The translations under genes and the position numbers were made by a program. Positions 43,783 through 53,887 of a DNA stretch of 64,000 nt are shown one piece after another. The notes beneath the pieces are model-generated. The model was not told where the DNA came from, did no database searches, and saw nothing but the letters and a program-made list of their open reading frames with translations. The stretch comes from Porphyrobacter sp. AAP60 (GTDB lineage: Bacteria; Pseudomonadota; Alphaproteobacteria; Sphingomonadales; Sphingomonadaceae): the NCBI RefSeq assembly GCF_001296025.1, contig NZ_LJHV01000011.1, positions 62,001-126,000 on the forward strand, read 5' to 3'. Position 1 is the stretch's first letter; every line of letters begins with the position of its first letter.

Positions 43783-44576
43783 CCAGACGGCTGATCTCGC
43801 TCGCAGCCGGGATCATGCCTGAAGCCACGCCTGCGCAGCTGATCGAATGCGCCGCCGCGTCCGGTTTCGACTTCGGCGGCATGTGGGCCGAACGCGATAC
43901 ATGGACGCCGGCCACCACCCGCGCCATCCGTGCGCAGGCAGCGGATGCTGGTGTGGAGCTGCTTGATCTGGAAGTCGCGTGGATCATGCCGGGTGCGCCC
44001 GATCCGTGGCTGACCGAGCTGGTAGACATCGCGGCGGAACTGGGTGCGCGCAACCTGCTGTGCGTTTCCAGCGATCCCGACATCGCCGCCACCACCGCCA
44101 AGTTCCAGGCGCTGGTTGACCGGGCGAAGGGCACCGGGGTGCGCGTCAATCTCGAATTCGGGATCTTCACCGAGGTGAAAACCATCCACATGGCGCGCAC
44201 CATCCTTGACGCTGTCGAGGGCGAGGCCAAGGCGCTGCTGGTCGATACGCTGCACTGGTCGCGTTCGGGCGGGACGGCTGCGGATTTGGCCGCGATCCCG
44301 CGGGAATGGCTGAGTTACTGCCAGCCTTGCGATGCGCCTGCCGACCCGCCCGACACGGCCGATTTCGATGCGATCATCGATGATGCGATCAACCGCCGGA
44401 TGCCGCTGGGGCATGGCGGCTTGGCTCTCGCTGCGATGGTCGATGCCTTGCCCGATCATCTTCCGTTGGCGATCGAGGAACGGTCAGCCGCGTTGCGCGA
44501 TGCCTTCCCCGATCTCGCGGAACGCGCCCGTCAGGTCGCTCGCACCAGCCGTGCCTGGCTGGACGGGCGGGGTTGA
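43779..44576 (+). CDS. Xylose isomerase-like TIM barrel protein
   Basis: A 265-residue protein starting at TTG in TTGA overlap with the SDR stop, so translation is coupled. It shows sugar phosphate isomerase/epimerase (AP endonuclease 2) features: LLDLEVAWI, LLCVSSDPD, NLEFGIFTEVKT and LLVDTLHWSRSGG, with metal-binding Glu, Asp and His in the usual places. Such proteins isomerise sugars or keto acids, or cleave ring products. In this context it may act on an intermediate of the oxygenase pathway; the substrate is unknown. Confidence 0.82.
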   Translation: MTRRLISLAAGIMPEATPAQLIECAAASGFDFGGMWAERDTWTPATTRAIRAQAADAGVELLDLEVAWIMPGAPDPWLTELVDIAAELGARNLLCVSSDPDIAATTAKFQALVDRAKGTGVRVNLEFGIFTEVKTIHMARTILDAVEGEAKALLVDTLHWSRSGGTAADLAAIPREWLSYCQPCDAPADPPDTADFDAIIDDAINRRMPLGHGGLALAAMVDALPDHLPLAIEERSAALRDAFPDLAERARQVARTSRAWLDGRG

Positions 44577-44585
44577 AGGCGCAAG

Positions 44586-45059
44586 TCAGCCACCCCCCAT
44601 CCGCCCGCGGGCCGAGGCATAGCCGCCTTTCGCTTCGATCAGTGTCGCGCAGTTGCCAAGCAGGGTTGGCGGCATGTTGACGAACACGTTTTCGAACTGG
44701 CCCGGGCTGATACGGTAGGTTTCGTGATAGATGCCGACCGTGCCGTCATCGCCGATCTTGCGGTTGAATTCCGCCCAAGCGGTAACGTGGCTGAGGTTTA
44801 CCGCCTTGGCGTAGGCCTCAAGCTGTTCGAAGGATTGCCAGTACTGGATCAGCACGATGGTGCGCCCGAACCACGCTTTGCCGCCCATGAAGCCGAGTTC
44901 CGGCTGGGCGGAAAGCTCGCGGATCATGCCGCCCATCGCCCGGATCAGAGGTAGCCAGCGGTGCACCATCCATGGGCGGTTGATGCGCATTCCGATGATG
45001 AACACGACGAATCCGTCGTCCGGCTGGGCTGTCCAGCGGCCTTGCATGATCCGGCTCAC
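44586..45059 (-). CDS. DUF4188 family protein
   Basis: About 157 residues from a GTG at 45059 overlapping the TetR stop (GTGA); an ATG at 45047 is an alternative. The sequence contains VVFIIGMRINRPW, a heme- or monooxygenase-like dimeric alpha-beta barrel pattern (VLIQYWQSFEQLEAYAKA) and IYHETYRI. DUF4188 members are often called monooxygenase-like or aldoxime dehydratase-related, but no reaction is established from sequence. Cotranscription with the TetR gene is likely. Confidence 0.78.
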   Translation of the reverse strand: MSRIMQGRWTAQPDDGFVVFIIGMRINRPWMVHRWLPLIRAMGGMIRELSAQPELGFMGGKAWFGRTIVLIQYWQSFEQLEAYAKAVNLSHVTAWAEFNRKIGDDGTVGIYHETYRISPGQFENVFVNMPPTLLGNCATLIEAKGGYASARGRMGGG

Positions 45060-45706
45060 TGCGTGTCTCCCCCGATTTCTTGATTACCTGTATCGATCCC
45101 GAGCGCCGCGCCGACTTTCTGCAAGGCCAGCAGAGTGAACTCGGCGCGGGTCTGCGGCGCCAGATCAAGCGTGCCGATCGCATCGGTTTGCAACAGGCTG
45201 ACAACGCCGTGCAGGCTCGACCATGCAAACAGCGCATTGCGGTCCACTACGTCCCGTGGGTGCGGCTCGCTGCGGCCCGCCAGCATTCTTTCGATCCCTT
45301 CGCGCAGCACATCGAAGGCGTCGCGCGCGCCCTGCATCATTTCGGGGTGCTGGCGCGGATCGGGCAGGGTGCCGCCGAACATCAGGCGGTATTGCAGCGG
45401 CTTGGCGGTAGCGAATCCGACATAGGCCATGCCCATCACCAGCAGATCGCTGGCCGGAGCATCGGTGTGCGGCGGGCTGCGCAGCGCGGCGGCGAAATCG
45501 GCAAAGGCGCCGCGCACAATCTCTGCCAGCAGATGATCGCGGCTGGCAAAGTGGCGATAGGGTGCCTGATGCGACACGCCGAGCCGCCGAGCGACTTCGC
45601 GCAGGCTGAGCTTTTCGGCCCCGGCGGTGCTGATGATCGCCAGCGCTTCGGCAAGGCACGCCTCGCGCAGATCAAGCCCGGCATGTGCTGCGCTGCGGGC
45701 CATCAT
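45056..45706 (-). CDS. TetR-family transcriptional regulator
   Basis: About 216 residues from one of two adjacent ATGs (45706 or 45703); longer frames would run into the operator. The N-terminal HTH is LSLREVARRLGVSHQAPYRHFASRD (key core VSHQAPYRHF), followed by a WHG-type ligand-binding domain. Two identical-type palindromes lie just upstream, probably its own operators, also covering the divergent GNAT gene. The likely target set is TetR-DUF4188 and GNAT; the ligand is unknown. Confidence 0.9.
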   Translation of the reverse strand: MMARSAAHAGLDLREACLAEALAIISTAGAEKLSLREVARRLGVSHQAPYRHFASRDHLLAEIVRGAFADFAAALRSPPHTDAPASDLLVMGMAYVGFATAKPLQYRLMFGGTLPDPRQHPEMMQGARDAFDVLREGIERMLAGRSEPHPRDVVDRNALFAWSSLHGVVSLLQTDAIGTLDLAPQTRAEFTLLALQKVGAALGIDTGNQEIGGDTQ

Positions 45707-45749
45707 GGCTGCACCCGAACCTGCAAGTGGATCATCAGTTGTGCCTTTG

Positions 45750-45793
45750 GTTGACAGTGTCAACAAATCCGGCAAATTGTTGACACTGTCAAC
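45750..45793. promoter_or_regulatory. Tandem TetR operators in the tetR/GNAT divergent region
   Basis: GTTGACA-G-TGTCAAC (45750-45764) and GTTGACA-C-TGTCAAC (45779-45793) are two perfect 15-bp palindromes with centres 29 bases apart. They contain TTGACA in both strands, so they also overlap possible -35 elements of both divergent promoters. Confidence 0.85.
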
Positions 45794-45814
45794 CCGCCGC
45801 GGCGAGAATGGACC

Positions 45815-46429
45815 ATGCCCATGTCAGACCACCGCGAACAAGCGATCCCGTGCCGCCCCGCCACGCGCGCAGACCGCGCTTCCGTGGTCGCCGCCTTGGC
45901 CGAGGCATTCCAGCATGAACCGGCCTTTTCGTGGATCGTCCCCGATCCCGCTGCCCGCCGCCGGGCCTTGCAGCGCACCTTCAGGATCGTGTTTGACGAG
46001 GACATCAAGGCGGGGTGCCTGATGATGACCCCCGATGCCGAAGCCGTCACCGCATGGCGCAGCCCGGCGCAGATGCGCGAAGGCACGTGGGAGGCGATCC
46101 GCACGCGCCTGCCGTTTCTGCTGGCTTTCGGCCCCGCGATCGGCCGCGCCGCCGAAGTCGCAGCGCTGATCAAGGCGAACCTGCCGCCGGAAGGGTGCTG
46201 GTATCTGCATTACGCCGGATGCCATTCGCACCATCGCGGCAAAGGCTATGGCGGCGCGGCGATCCGCGCGGGGCTGGCACTGGCGGATGCGCAGGGCACT
46301 GCCGCGTGGCTGGAGACGGCAGACGAAGGCAATCTGGCGATCTACCGCGCGCTGGGCTTCGCGGTCGAGCGGGAATGGCAGGTACCGGGCGGCCCGAAGT
46401 TCTGGGGAATGCTGCGCCCCTCTCAGTAG
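45815..46429 (+). CDS. GNAT-family N-acetyltransferase
   Basis: A 204-residue protein with the acetyl-CoA binding core HHRGKGYGGAAIRAGLALA (Q/RxxGxG/A type, here RGKGYG) and a typical C-terminal YRALGFAVE. The N-terminus reads PCRPATRADRASVVAALAEAF. It acetylates an unknown amine substrate. An in-frame ATG at 45821 is an alternative start. It lies next to the tandem palindromes, so it is probably repressed by the TetR protein. Confidence 0.88.
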   Translation: MPMSDHREQAIPCRPATRADRASVVAALAEAFQHEPAFSWIVPDPAARRRALQRTFRIVFDEDIKAGCLMMTPDAEAVTAWRSPAQMREGTWEAIRTRLPFLLAFGPAIGRAAEVAALIKANLPPEGCWYLHYAGCHSHHRGKGYGGAAIRAGLALADAQGTAAWLETADEGNLAIYRALGFAVEREWQVPGGPKFWGMLRPSQ

Positions 46430-46457
46430 GCCGCCCGGTAAGCGACCCAGAGCCGGA

Positions 46458-47684
46458 TCAGCCGGCCTGCGCGATCCGTTCCTGCGCATCACGGCCAGGA
46501 TCATGCCCCTCGACCCGGTTTCGCCCCGCCTGCTTGGCACGGTACATCGCCGCATCGGCATCGCTGATACATTGGTGCAGAGCCGCATCAGGGCTCCAGC
46601 TTGCGACGCCGAAGGATCCTGACACGATCAGGCTTTCAGGCCATTGCGGATCGGCCATGCGCACAAGGCCCTGCCGTAGGTGTTCGGCAATATGCATCGC
46701 GCGCGGCAGCGGGCAATCGGGCAGCAGCAGCAGGAATTCCTCGCCGCCCCAGCGCGCCACCGCACCATCGCCGCGTCCCAGCACATCGCCGGGGCTGACG
46801 CTATCGAGGATCAGCCTGGCCGACCGTTGCAGCACGCTGTCGCCGGTGGCGTGGCCATGCCGGTCATTGATCGTCTTGAAGTGATCGAGATCGATCAGGA
46901 TCAGGCTGAGCGGGGCATCGCCGGCCTTTTTCCTGAGGCTGTTGGCAAGGGCTTCGAAGGCACGGCGGTTGAACAATCCGGTCAGGCTGTCGCGGTTGGC
47001 AAGAAACTCTGCCCGCTCCAGCGCCAGCGCGAGTTCCTGCGCCAGATGCTCTTTTTCCAGCTGTGTGCGGATCAGGGTGCGATCCTGCTGGCGCACTGCG
47101 CTGGCCATCGCCCAGAATCCCGGCACCAGTCCGATGGTCGCCACCAGCGGGATCGGCCCGATGGCATCGATGAAAATGATCGTCTGCGGCAGCAGGCACA
47201 ACACAAGGCCGGCGAGAAAGTGGAGAAAGGCCGACCACCGCGTTGCGATCACCATGCTGGTGACAGCGACCGAAGCGATGATGATGACACATACAAAGGT
47301 CGATGCGATATTCTCGCCCAAAGTCGGCGCGACCGGCAGCATCAGGCCCGCCCACAGGGCGCCGAGGCCGAAGCTGAGGATATTGTAGCCGCGCCACAGG
47401 CCGGTTTCCGACGGCGGATGGGCCGCGCTGCGCAGCCGCCGCGCCACCGCAAACATGGCGACAAGGCAGGCGAGATTCAGGACGATCAACACAGCGGTCG
47501 TCCGCCAGTCGGCCAGAGACATGCTGCACAGGCCAATCAGCAGCAGCGGCACCAGATTGACCGATTGCCACCGCACGATGTTCTGCAGGAAATATCGCTG
47601 CGAAAGTTCCTCGACCTGGTTTTCCAATGCGCCGCCAACGTCCGCGGCGGACACGGGCGTGCAGGCGGGACGGGCTGCAATCAT
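46458..47684 (-). CDS. Diguanylate cyclase with N-terminal membrane domain
   Basis: A 408-residue protein from the ATG at 47684. Six or so membrane helices (about 45-200) precede a short coiled linker and a GGDEF domain. The active-site motif is GGEEF at 313-317, with RDSLTGLFNRRAFE and DLDHFKTINDRHGHATGD intact, so cyclic di-GMP synthesis is expected. The product-inhibition I-site, usually R-x-x-D nine residues before GGEEF, reads R304-G-D-G and is probably not functional. Confidence 0.92.
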   Translation of the reverse strand: MIAARPACTPVSAADVGGALENQVEELSQRYFLQNIVRWQSVNLVPLLLIGLCSMSLADWRTTAVLIVLNLACLVAMFAVARRLRSAAHPPSETGLWRGYNILSFGLGALWAGLMLPVAPTLGENIASTFVCVIIIASVAVTSMVIATRWSAFLHFLAGLVLCLLPQTIIFIDAIGPIPLVATIGLVPGFWAMASAVRQQDRTLIRTQLEKEHLAQELALALERAEFLANRDSLTGLFNRRAFEALANSLRKKAGDAPLSLILIDLDHFKTINDRHGHATGDSVLQRSARLILDSVSPGDVLGRGDGAVARWGGEEFLLLLPDCPLPRAMHIAEHLRQGLVRMADPQWPESLIVSGSFGVASWSPDAALHQCISDADAAMYRAKQAGRNRVEGHDPGRDAQERIAQAG

Positions 47685-47772
47685 GTTCACGGGAGGATGA
47701 CCGGCGCTTTCATGAGGGGGGATCGTAGCGCGGATATGTTAAAAAGCTCTCGCCGCTCATCTAGGGCACAGC

Positions 47773-47805
47773 AAAAAACCCCGGCGGATCGCTCCACCGG
47801 GGTTT
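47773..47805 (-). terminator. Intrinsic terminator of the groES-groEL operon
   Basis: On the minus strand AAACCCCGGTGGA, loop GCGA and TCCGCCGGGGTTT run into a T-tract. It lies about 115 bases beyond the groEL stop. Confidence 0.85.
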
Positions 47806-47920
47806 CATGTTCTGGCCTTGGGCGGACTCGGGCAAAACCCGGATCGTCAGTCGGAGCTGCGCCCCGCTGGCCGGATCGGCGCGGGCACCGGCCAGCAAGG
47901 CTGGCCGGGCCGCTAACCGA

Positions 47921-49615
<1,695 letters not shown>

Positions 49616-49618
49616 CTA

Positions 49619-49906
49619 TCAGCCGATGATCCCCATGATGTCGCTTTCCTTCATGATCAGCAGGTCTTCCCCGTCGATCTTGACTTCGGTGCCCGACCAC
49701 TTGCCGAACAATACGCGGTCGCCGGGCTTGACGTCGAGCGGGATGCGATCGCCGTCTTCATCGCGGTTGCCTTCGCCGACAGCGATGACTTCGCCTTCGC
49801 TGGGCTTTTCCTGCGCGCTGTCAGGGATGATAATGCCGCCAGCGGTCTTCTGGTCGGCTTCAATGCGGCGGACGACGACACGGTCGTGCAGCGGACGAAA
49901 TGCCAT
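49619..49906 (-). CDS. groES: Co-chaperonin GroES (10 kDa)
   Basis: A 95-residue co-chaperonin from the ATG at 49906. It begins [14 protein letters not shown], has the mobile loop [16 protein letters not shown], and ends [11 protein letters not shown]. Seven subunits cap GroEL. It is the first gene of groESL and lies about 35 bases downstream of CIRCE. Confidence 0.98.
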   Translation of the reverse strand: MAFRPLHDRVVVRRIEADQKTAGGIIIPDSAQEKPSEGEVIAVGEGNRDEDGDRIPLDVKPGDRVLFGKWSGTEVKIDGEDLLIMKESDIMGIIG

Positions 49907-49939
49907 TGTGATGACCTTTCCAAAATGGGTTGAGTGTGC

Positions 49940-49966
49940 TTGGCACTCTCCACCTGAGAGTGCCAA
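49940..49966. promoter_or_regulatory. CIRCE element (HrcA operator) upstream of groES
   Basis: TTGGCACTC-N9-GAGTGCCAA is a perfect palindrome that differs from the canonical TTAGCACTC-N9-GAGTGCTAA only by a compensated pair of changes. HrcA binding here represses groESL until heat shock. Confidence 0.93.
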
Positions 49967-50129
49967 CGGGGTGCATTTGGTCGTGAGGGCGTGATGAATC
50001 AAGGGTCGATCTCGCAAAAAATGTCGCAGCGGTGATTTTTCCGGAGGGGTGGCCAGGGGCCGGATCGTCGGTTATCTGGCCCGTTTTGTGCCCCACAGGC
50101 CCGCCCCTGACCATGAAAGCCCTGATCTG

Positions 50130-51074
50130 ATGTCTTCTCCCAAGCTCCCGCCCGAACTCGCGCGTTTCGGCCCCGAATTTGACATGGCTACGCAGGCATG
50201 GGTGTGGCTGCGTGAAAGCATCCCGCAGATCGCGGGTGCATTTGCGGTGCTGGTGATCGGGGTAATTCTGGCGCGGCTGCTGTCCAAGGGGGCAGACCGC
50301 GCGCTGACCCGTTCGGGCCGGATCGAGCCGACGGTTGCCAAGTTCCTCGGCAATATCATCAAATACGCGCTGTGGGTGGTGGTTGGCGTTACCGTGCTGA
50401 CCCAGTTCGGGGTGCAGACCACCAGCATCATCGCGGCGCTGGGTGGTCTGGCGCTGGCGGTGGGTCTCGCGCTGCAAGGCACACTGTCGAATGTCGCGGC
50501 AGGCGTGATGATCCTGATCCAGCGCCCGTTCCGTGTGGGTGAGGCGATCAACGCAGGGCAGGTGACCGGCACCGTGCAGGCGATCGGCCTGTTCACCACC
50601 GAACTGCTGCAATTCGACGGGCTCTACGTGATGGTTCCCAATAACGAGCTGTGGAACAAGCCGATCATCAATTTCCACCGCATGCCGACCCGCCGTTTCG
50701 AGCTGTTGGTCGGGATCGGCTACAGCGACGACATCGAACTGGCACGCAAGGAACTGCTGCAGCTGGCGGATGCCGAAATCCGCGTGCTGGATGAACCTGC
50801 GCCCGTGGTGTTCGTGGCGGAGCTGGCGGATAGCGCGGTTACCATCGGGATGCGGGTGTGGTGCAAGACCGAAGATTACCTCGGCCTTACCTGGGCGCTG
50901 ACAGAAGCGGCCAAGTCCCGCTTTGATGAAAAGGGCATTTCGATCCCCTATCCGCAGCAGGAAGTGCATCATATCACCCAGGTGACGCAGGAGGAGAAAA
51001 AGGCGAAGGCGCTTACGCCGCCACCGGCCCCCGCGTCAGATTCAACGCCTCCCGGCGATGCCAGCGCCAAATAA
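50130..51074 (+). CDS. MscS-type small-conductance mechanosensitive channel
   Basis: A 314-residue protein from the ATG at 50130; longer frames add an implausible N-terminus. Three membrane helices end in the pore helix ALGGLALAVGLALQGTLSNV, followed by the beta domain (GVMILIQRPFRVGEAINAG) and GTVQAIGLFTTELLQFDG, which is very close to classical MscS. A Pro/Ala-rich tail ends it. Its last 62 bases overlap the MATE gene on the other strand. It is the third MscS-family gene in the window. Confidence 0.93.
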   Translation: MSSPKLPPELARFGPEFDMATQAWVWLRESIPQIAGAFAVLVIGVILARLLSKGADRALTRSGRIEPTVAKFLGNIIKYALWVVVGVTVLTQFGVQTTSIIAALGGLALAVGLALQGTLSNVAAGVMILIQRPFRVGEAINAGQVTGTVQAIGLFTTELLQFDGLYVMVPNNELWNKPIINFHRMPTRRFELLVGIGYSDDIELARKELLQLADAEIRVLDEPAPVVFVAELADSAVTIGMRVWCKTEDYLGLTWALTEAAKSRFDEKGISIPYPQQEVHHITQVTQEEKKAKALTPPPAPASDSTPPGDASAK

Positions 51075-52413
51075 GCAGGACAGCGGCGAAAAATAGCCCG
51101 GTTGCCAGGCCGATCCACACGCCCGTGCCTTGAAGCGGGGTGAAGAAGCCCAGACCGATCGACACCCCTATACCCGGCACCCAGTAACTGAAGATCGCGA
51201 TCCACATCGGCACGCGGGTGTCCTGCAAACCGCGCAGCGCTCCGGCGGCGACAGCCTGCACCCCGTCGGCCAGCTGGAAGATGGCGGCCAGCACCAGATA
51301 TTGCAGCGCGAACCCGACCAGTGCGGCATTGGCGGGCGCATCGGGATCGACGTAAATCCGCAGCAGCAGTTCGGGGAACAACACCATGGCGAGCGCGGTG
51401 ATGGCCATGAATCCGGTGCCGATCCCTATCGCCACCCAGCCCGCCCGCGCCGCGCCTATCGGGTCGCGCGCGCCGTAAAAGTAACCCACCCGGATCGCGG
51501 CGGCCTGTCCAACGCCGAATGGCACCTGAAACGCCAGCGCCGCCAATTGCAGCGCAACCGTGTGTCCCGCCAACTCTGCCGCGCCAAACCGCCCCATCAG
51601 GAACGCCGCCGCACCGAAGATGCCTGCCTCTGCGGTGATGGTCAGCGCAATGGGTGTGCCGATAACGATAATCTGCCTGAACCGCGTCCAGTCTGGCGCC
51701 CAGAAGCGGCCGAACACATGGTAACGGTGCAGCCGCCGGTCGAGCCTGATCGCCAGCACATAGGCGCCCAGCGTGAAGAAGGCGGTGATGATCGTGGCAA
51801 TCGCCGCGCCTGCCAGTCCCATCTCCGGCGCGCCAAGGTTGCCGAAAATAAAGGCGTAATTGGCCAGCGCATTCACAAAGATACCAAGGCCCGTGATCGC
51901 CGTGGCGAAGATCGGGCGGCCCAGCGCCGACACGAAATTGCGCAGCACCGCCGCCAACAGCATCGGCACCATCGAGAAGATGATAACGTTGTTATACTGG
52001 TTGGCGAGGGCGATGATGCCCGGCTGCTGGCCGGAAACCTGCATGATCGGATCGAGCAGCAAGCAAAGCCCCATTCCGCCCGCGCCGGAAATAACCGCCA
52101 GCCATAACGCCATCCGCACTGATCGCCGCACCGGACGCAGTGCGGGTGCGCGCGCGCCGACAGCTTCGGCAATCAGCGGGGCGACCGCGCCCGTCAGGCC
52201 GGTCAGCGCCCACAGCACCAGCCCGAACAACGACACCGCCAGCGCCGATGCGGCAAGCTGCTGTTCGCCCAGCCGGGCGATGAAGATCACGTCGACCGCA
52301 TAGGTCAGCATTTGCAACAGGTTGGCAGCCGCCAGCGGCCCCGCGAGACCAAGCGTCGCGCGCAGTTCCTGCCCCCAGCCGGGCGTATCGGGATTGGCAG
52401 CCTGTTGCATCAT
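51013..52413 (-). CDS. MATE-family multidrug/sodium efflux transporter
   Basis: A 466-residue inner membrane transporter with twelve predicted helices in two related halves (GLAGPLAAANLLQMLTYAVDVIF and GTPIALTITAEAGIFGAAAFLM, for which the key parts are LAGPLAAANL and GTPIALTI). It probably exports cationic drugs or metabolites in exchange for Na+ or H+. The start is one of two adjacent ATGs at 52413. The 3' end overlaps the mscS gene by 62 bases. Confidence 0.92.
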   Translation of the reverse strand: MMQQAANPDTPGWGQELRATLGLAGPLAAANLLQMLTYAVDVIFIARLGEQQLAASALAVSLFGLVLWALTGLTGAVAPLIAEAVGARAPALRPVRRSVRMALWLAVISGAGGMGLCLLLDPIMQVSGQQPGIIALANQYNNVIIFSMVPMLLAAVLRNFVSALGRPIFATAITGLGIFVNALANYAFIFGNLGAPEMGLAGAAIATIITAFFTLGAYVLAIRLDRRLHRYHVFGRFWAPDWTRFRQIIVIGTPIALTITAEAGIFGAAAFLMGRFGAAELAGHTVALQLAALAFQVPFGVGQAAAIRVGYFYGARDPIGAARAGWVAIGIGTGFMAITALAMVLFPELLLRIYVDPDAPANAALVGFALQYLVLAAIFQLADGVQAVAAGALRGLQDTRVPMWIAIFSYWVPGIGVSIGLGFFTPLQGTGVWIGLATGLFFAAVLLIWRWHRREALNLTRGPVAA

Positions 52414-52556
52414 TGTTCCAGCGCCCGCTGCAAAGCGAGCCGGCCCGGATAGGGGCAGGGGCGATTCGGGGAAAGCGCAAATGCCCTTATGGTAATGCGG
52501 ACGGCTAAATGTCGCTACGAGATCGTGGTTTTCAGCCGGTTACAGCAGCACACCAA

Positions 52557-52588
52557 AAAGGGCGGCGCCATTGCTGACGCCGCCCTCC
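52557..52588 (-). terminator. Intrinsic terminator of the rplJ-rplL operon
   Basis: On the minus strand AGGGCGGCG, a ten-base loop and CGCCGCCCT are followed by TTTT. It lies about 45 bases after the rplL stop. Confidence 0.85.
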
Positions 52589-52632
52589 CATCTGCGAGTG
52601 CTTCAAGACACCCGCAAAACTTGTGGTCAAGA

Positions 52633-53004
52633 TTACTTGAGCTCGACGGTGCCGCCGGCTGCTTCGATCTTGGCCTTGATGTCTTCGGCTTCAGCCTTGT
52701 TGACGCCTTCCTTGATGGCCTTGGGAGCCGATTCAACGAGGGTCTTGGCTTCGGTCAGACCGAGGCCGGTGATGCCACGGACTTCCTTGATGACTTGGAT
52801 CTTCTTCCCGCCGTCGCCGGTCAGGATGACATCGAATTCGGTCTGCTCTTCGACAGCTTCGGCAGCAGCGGCCGGGCCGGCAGCAACCGCGACAGCAGCA
52901 GCGGCGCTAACGCCCCATGCTTCTTCGAGGGCCTTGGCGAGATCGGCTGCTTCGAGCACGGTCAGCTTCGAAAGTTCTTCAACAAGCTTGGCAATATCGG
53001 CCAT
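52633..53004 (-). CDS. rplL: 50S ribosomal protein L7/L12
   Basis: A 123-residue acidic stalk protein that recruits translation factors. It has the N-terminal dimerisation domain ([21 protein letters not shown]), an Ala-rich hinge (about 35-55), and the C-terminal domain [20 protein letters not shown]. It follows rplJ by 80 bases. Family-typical length. Confidence 0.98.
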   Translation of the reverse strand: MADIAKLVEELSKLTVLEAADLAKALEEAWGVSAAAAVAVAAGPAAAAEAVEEQTEFDVILTGDGGKKIQVIKEVRGITGLGLTEAKTLVESAPKAIKEGVNKAEAEDIKAKIEAAGGTVELK

Positions 53005-53084
53005 GATGGTTCACTCCAAATTGTGGCGGGGTCGGACACCATGTCCAAAACCCCAAGATTGTTTCGTCTGGCGAAAAACGTCTC

Positions 53085-53597
53085 TTAGGCTGCCTTGTCC
53101 GCGTAAGCGGCAAACACACGGGCGACCTTCGCGGCGGGCGCGGTAACGACCTGGGCGATTTTCGTCGCAGGTGCGTTGACCAGACCGATAAGCTTGGCGC
53201 GCAGTTCGTCGAGGCTGGGCATCGAGGCAAGCGCCTTGATTCCGGCTTCGTCGAGAACGACCGAACCCATCGAACCGCCGACGATTTCAAGCTTGTCGTT
53301 CGTCTTGGCGAATTCGACAGCGGCCTTTGCAGCCGCGACCGGGTCAGTCGACCAGGCCAGCCCGACCGGGCCAGTGAGCATGTCACTGAGCCCGACATAG
53401 TCGGTGTTTTCAAGAGCGAGATTGGCGAGACGGTTCTTCGCAACCTTGTAGGTGGCGCCAGCATCGCGCATCTTCAGGCGCAGGGCGGTGGACTGGGCCA
53501 CCGTCATGCCGAGGTTACGGGTGACAACCACCACTGCAACTTCGGAGAAGACCGCATTGAGCTGGGCAACCGCGTCGGCTTTCTGCGAACGATCCAT
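53085..53597 (-). CDS. rplJ: 50S ribosomal protein L10
   Basis: A 170-residue stalk base protein from the ATG at 53597 (MDRSQKADAV). Typical blocks are AVVVVTRNLGMTVAQ, MRDAGATYKVAKNRLA and TGPVGLAWS; the C-terminal helix binds L7/L12 dimers. It precedes rplL in an operon on the minus strand, pointing away from rpoB, whereas rplJL usually precede rpoBC in the same direction. Confidence 0.97.
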   Translation of the reverse strand: MDRSQKADAVAQLNAVFSEVAVVVVTRNLGMTVAQSTALRLKMRDAGATYKVAKNRLANLALENTDYVGLSDMLTGPVGLAWSTDPVAAAKAAVEFAKTNDKLEIVGGSMGSVVLDEAGIKALASMPSLDELRAKLIGLVNAPATKIAQVVTAPAAKVARVFAAYADKAA

Positions 53598-53887
53598 GCC
53601 ATACTCCTTCACTAATGGCCGGACGGGCGGCTGCCCGAACGACCGGCTACGTTTGTCCATGGCGAAGCCGGGGCTCCGTCACGGGCGAGTCCGTCGAAAG
53701 GGAAGGAGGGTGTGCGCCGGCATCATGGCAGGCACGCAAGCAAGCAACCGGGGTCGCCTGCGGAATCTCGTTTCCCCGTCTAGGCTGGAAATTAAGAAGG
53801 CCATATTGCCTTCACCAACTGTCTCGGACGGATGACCACCCGGAGGTGATCGACGCGGGCCATTAAGCCAATGCCTCACAGAGTCAA
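53598..53887 (-). promoter_or_regulatory. rplJ promoter and 5' leader
   Basis: TTGACT (53887-53882), 16 bases, and TAATGG (53865-53860) on the minus strand form a likely promoter. The ensuing leader of about 260 bases has several GC-rich stems and may bind L10-L12 for feedback control, as in other bacteria; I could not match it to the known L10 leader by eye. Confidence 0.5.
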
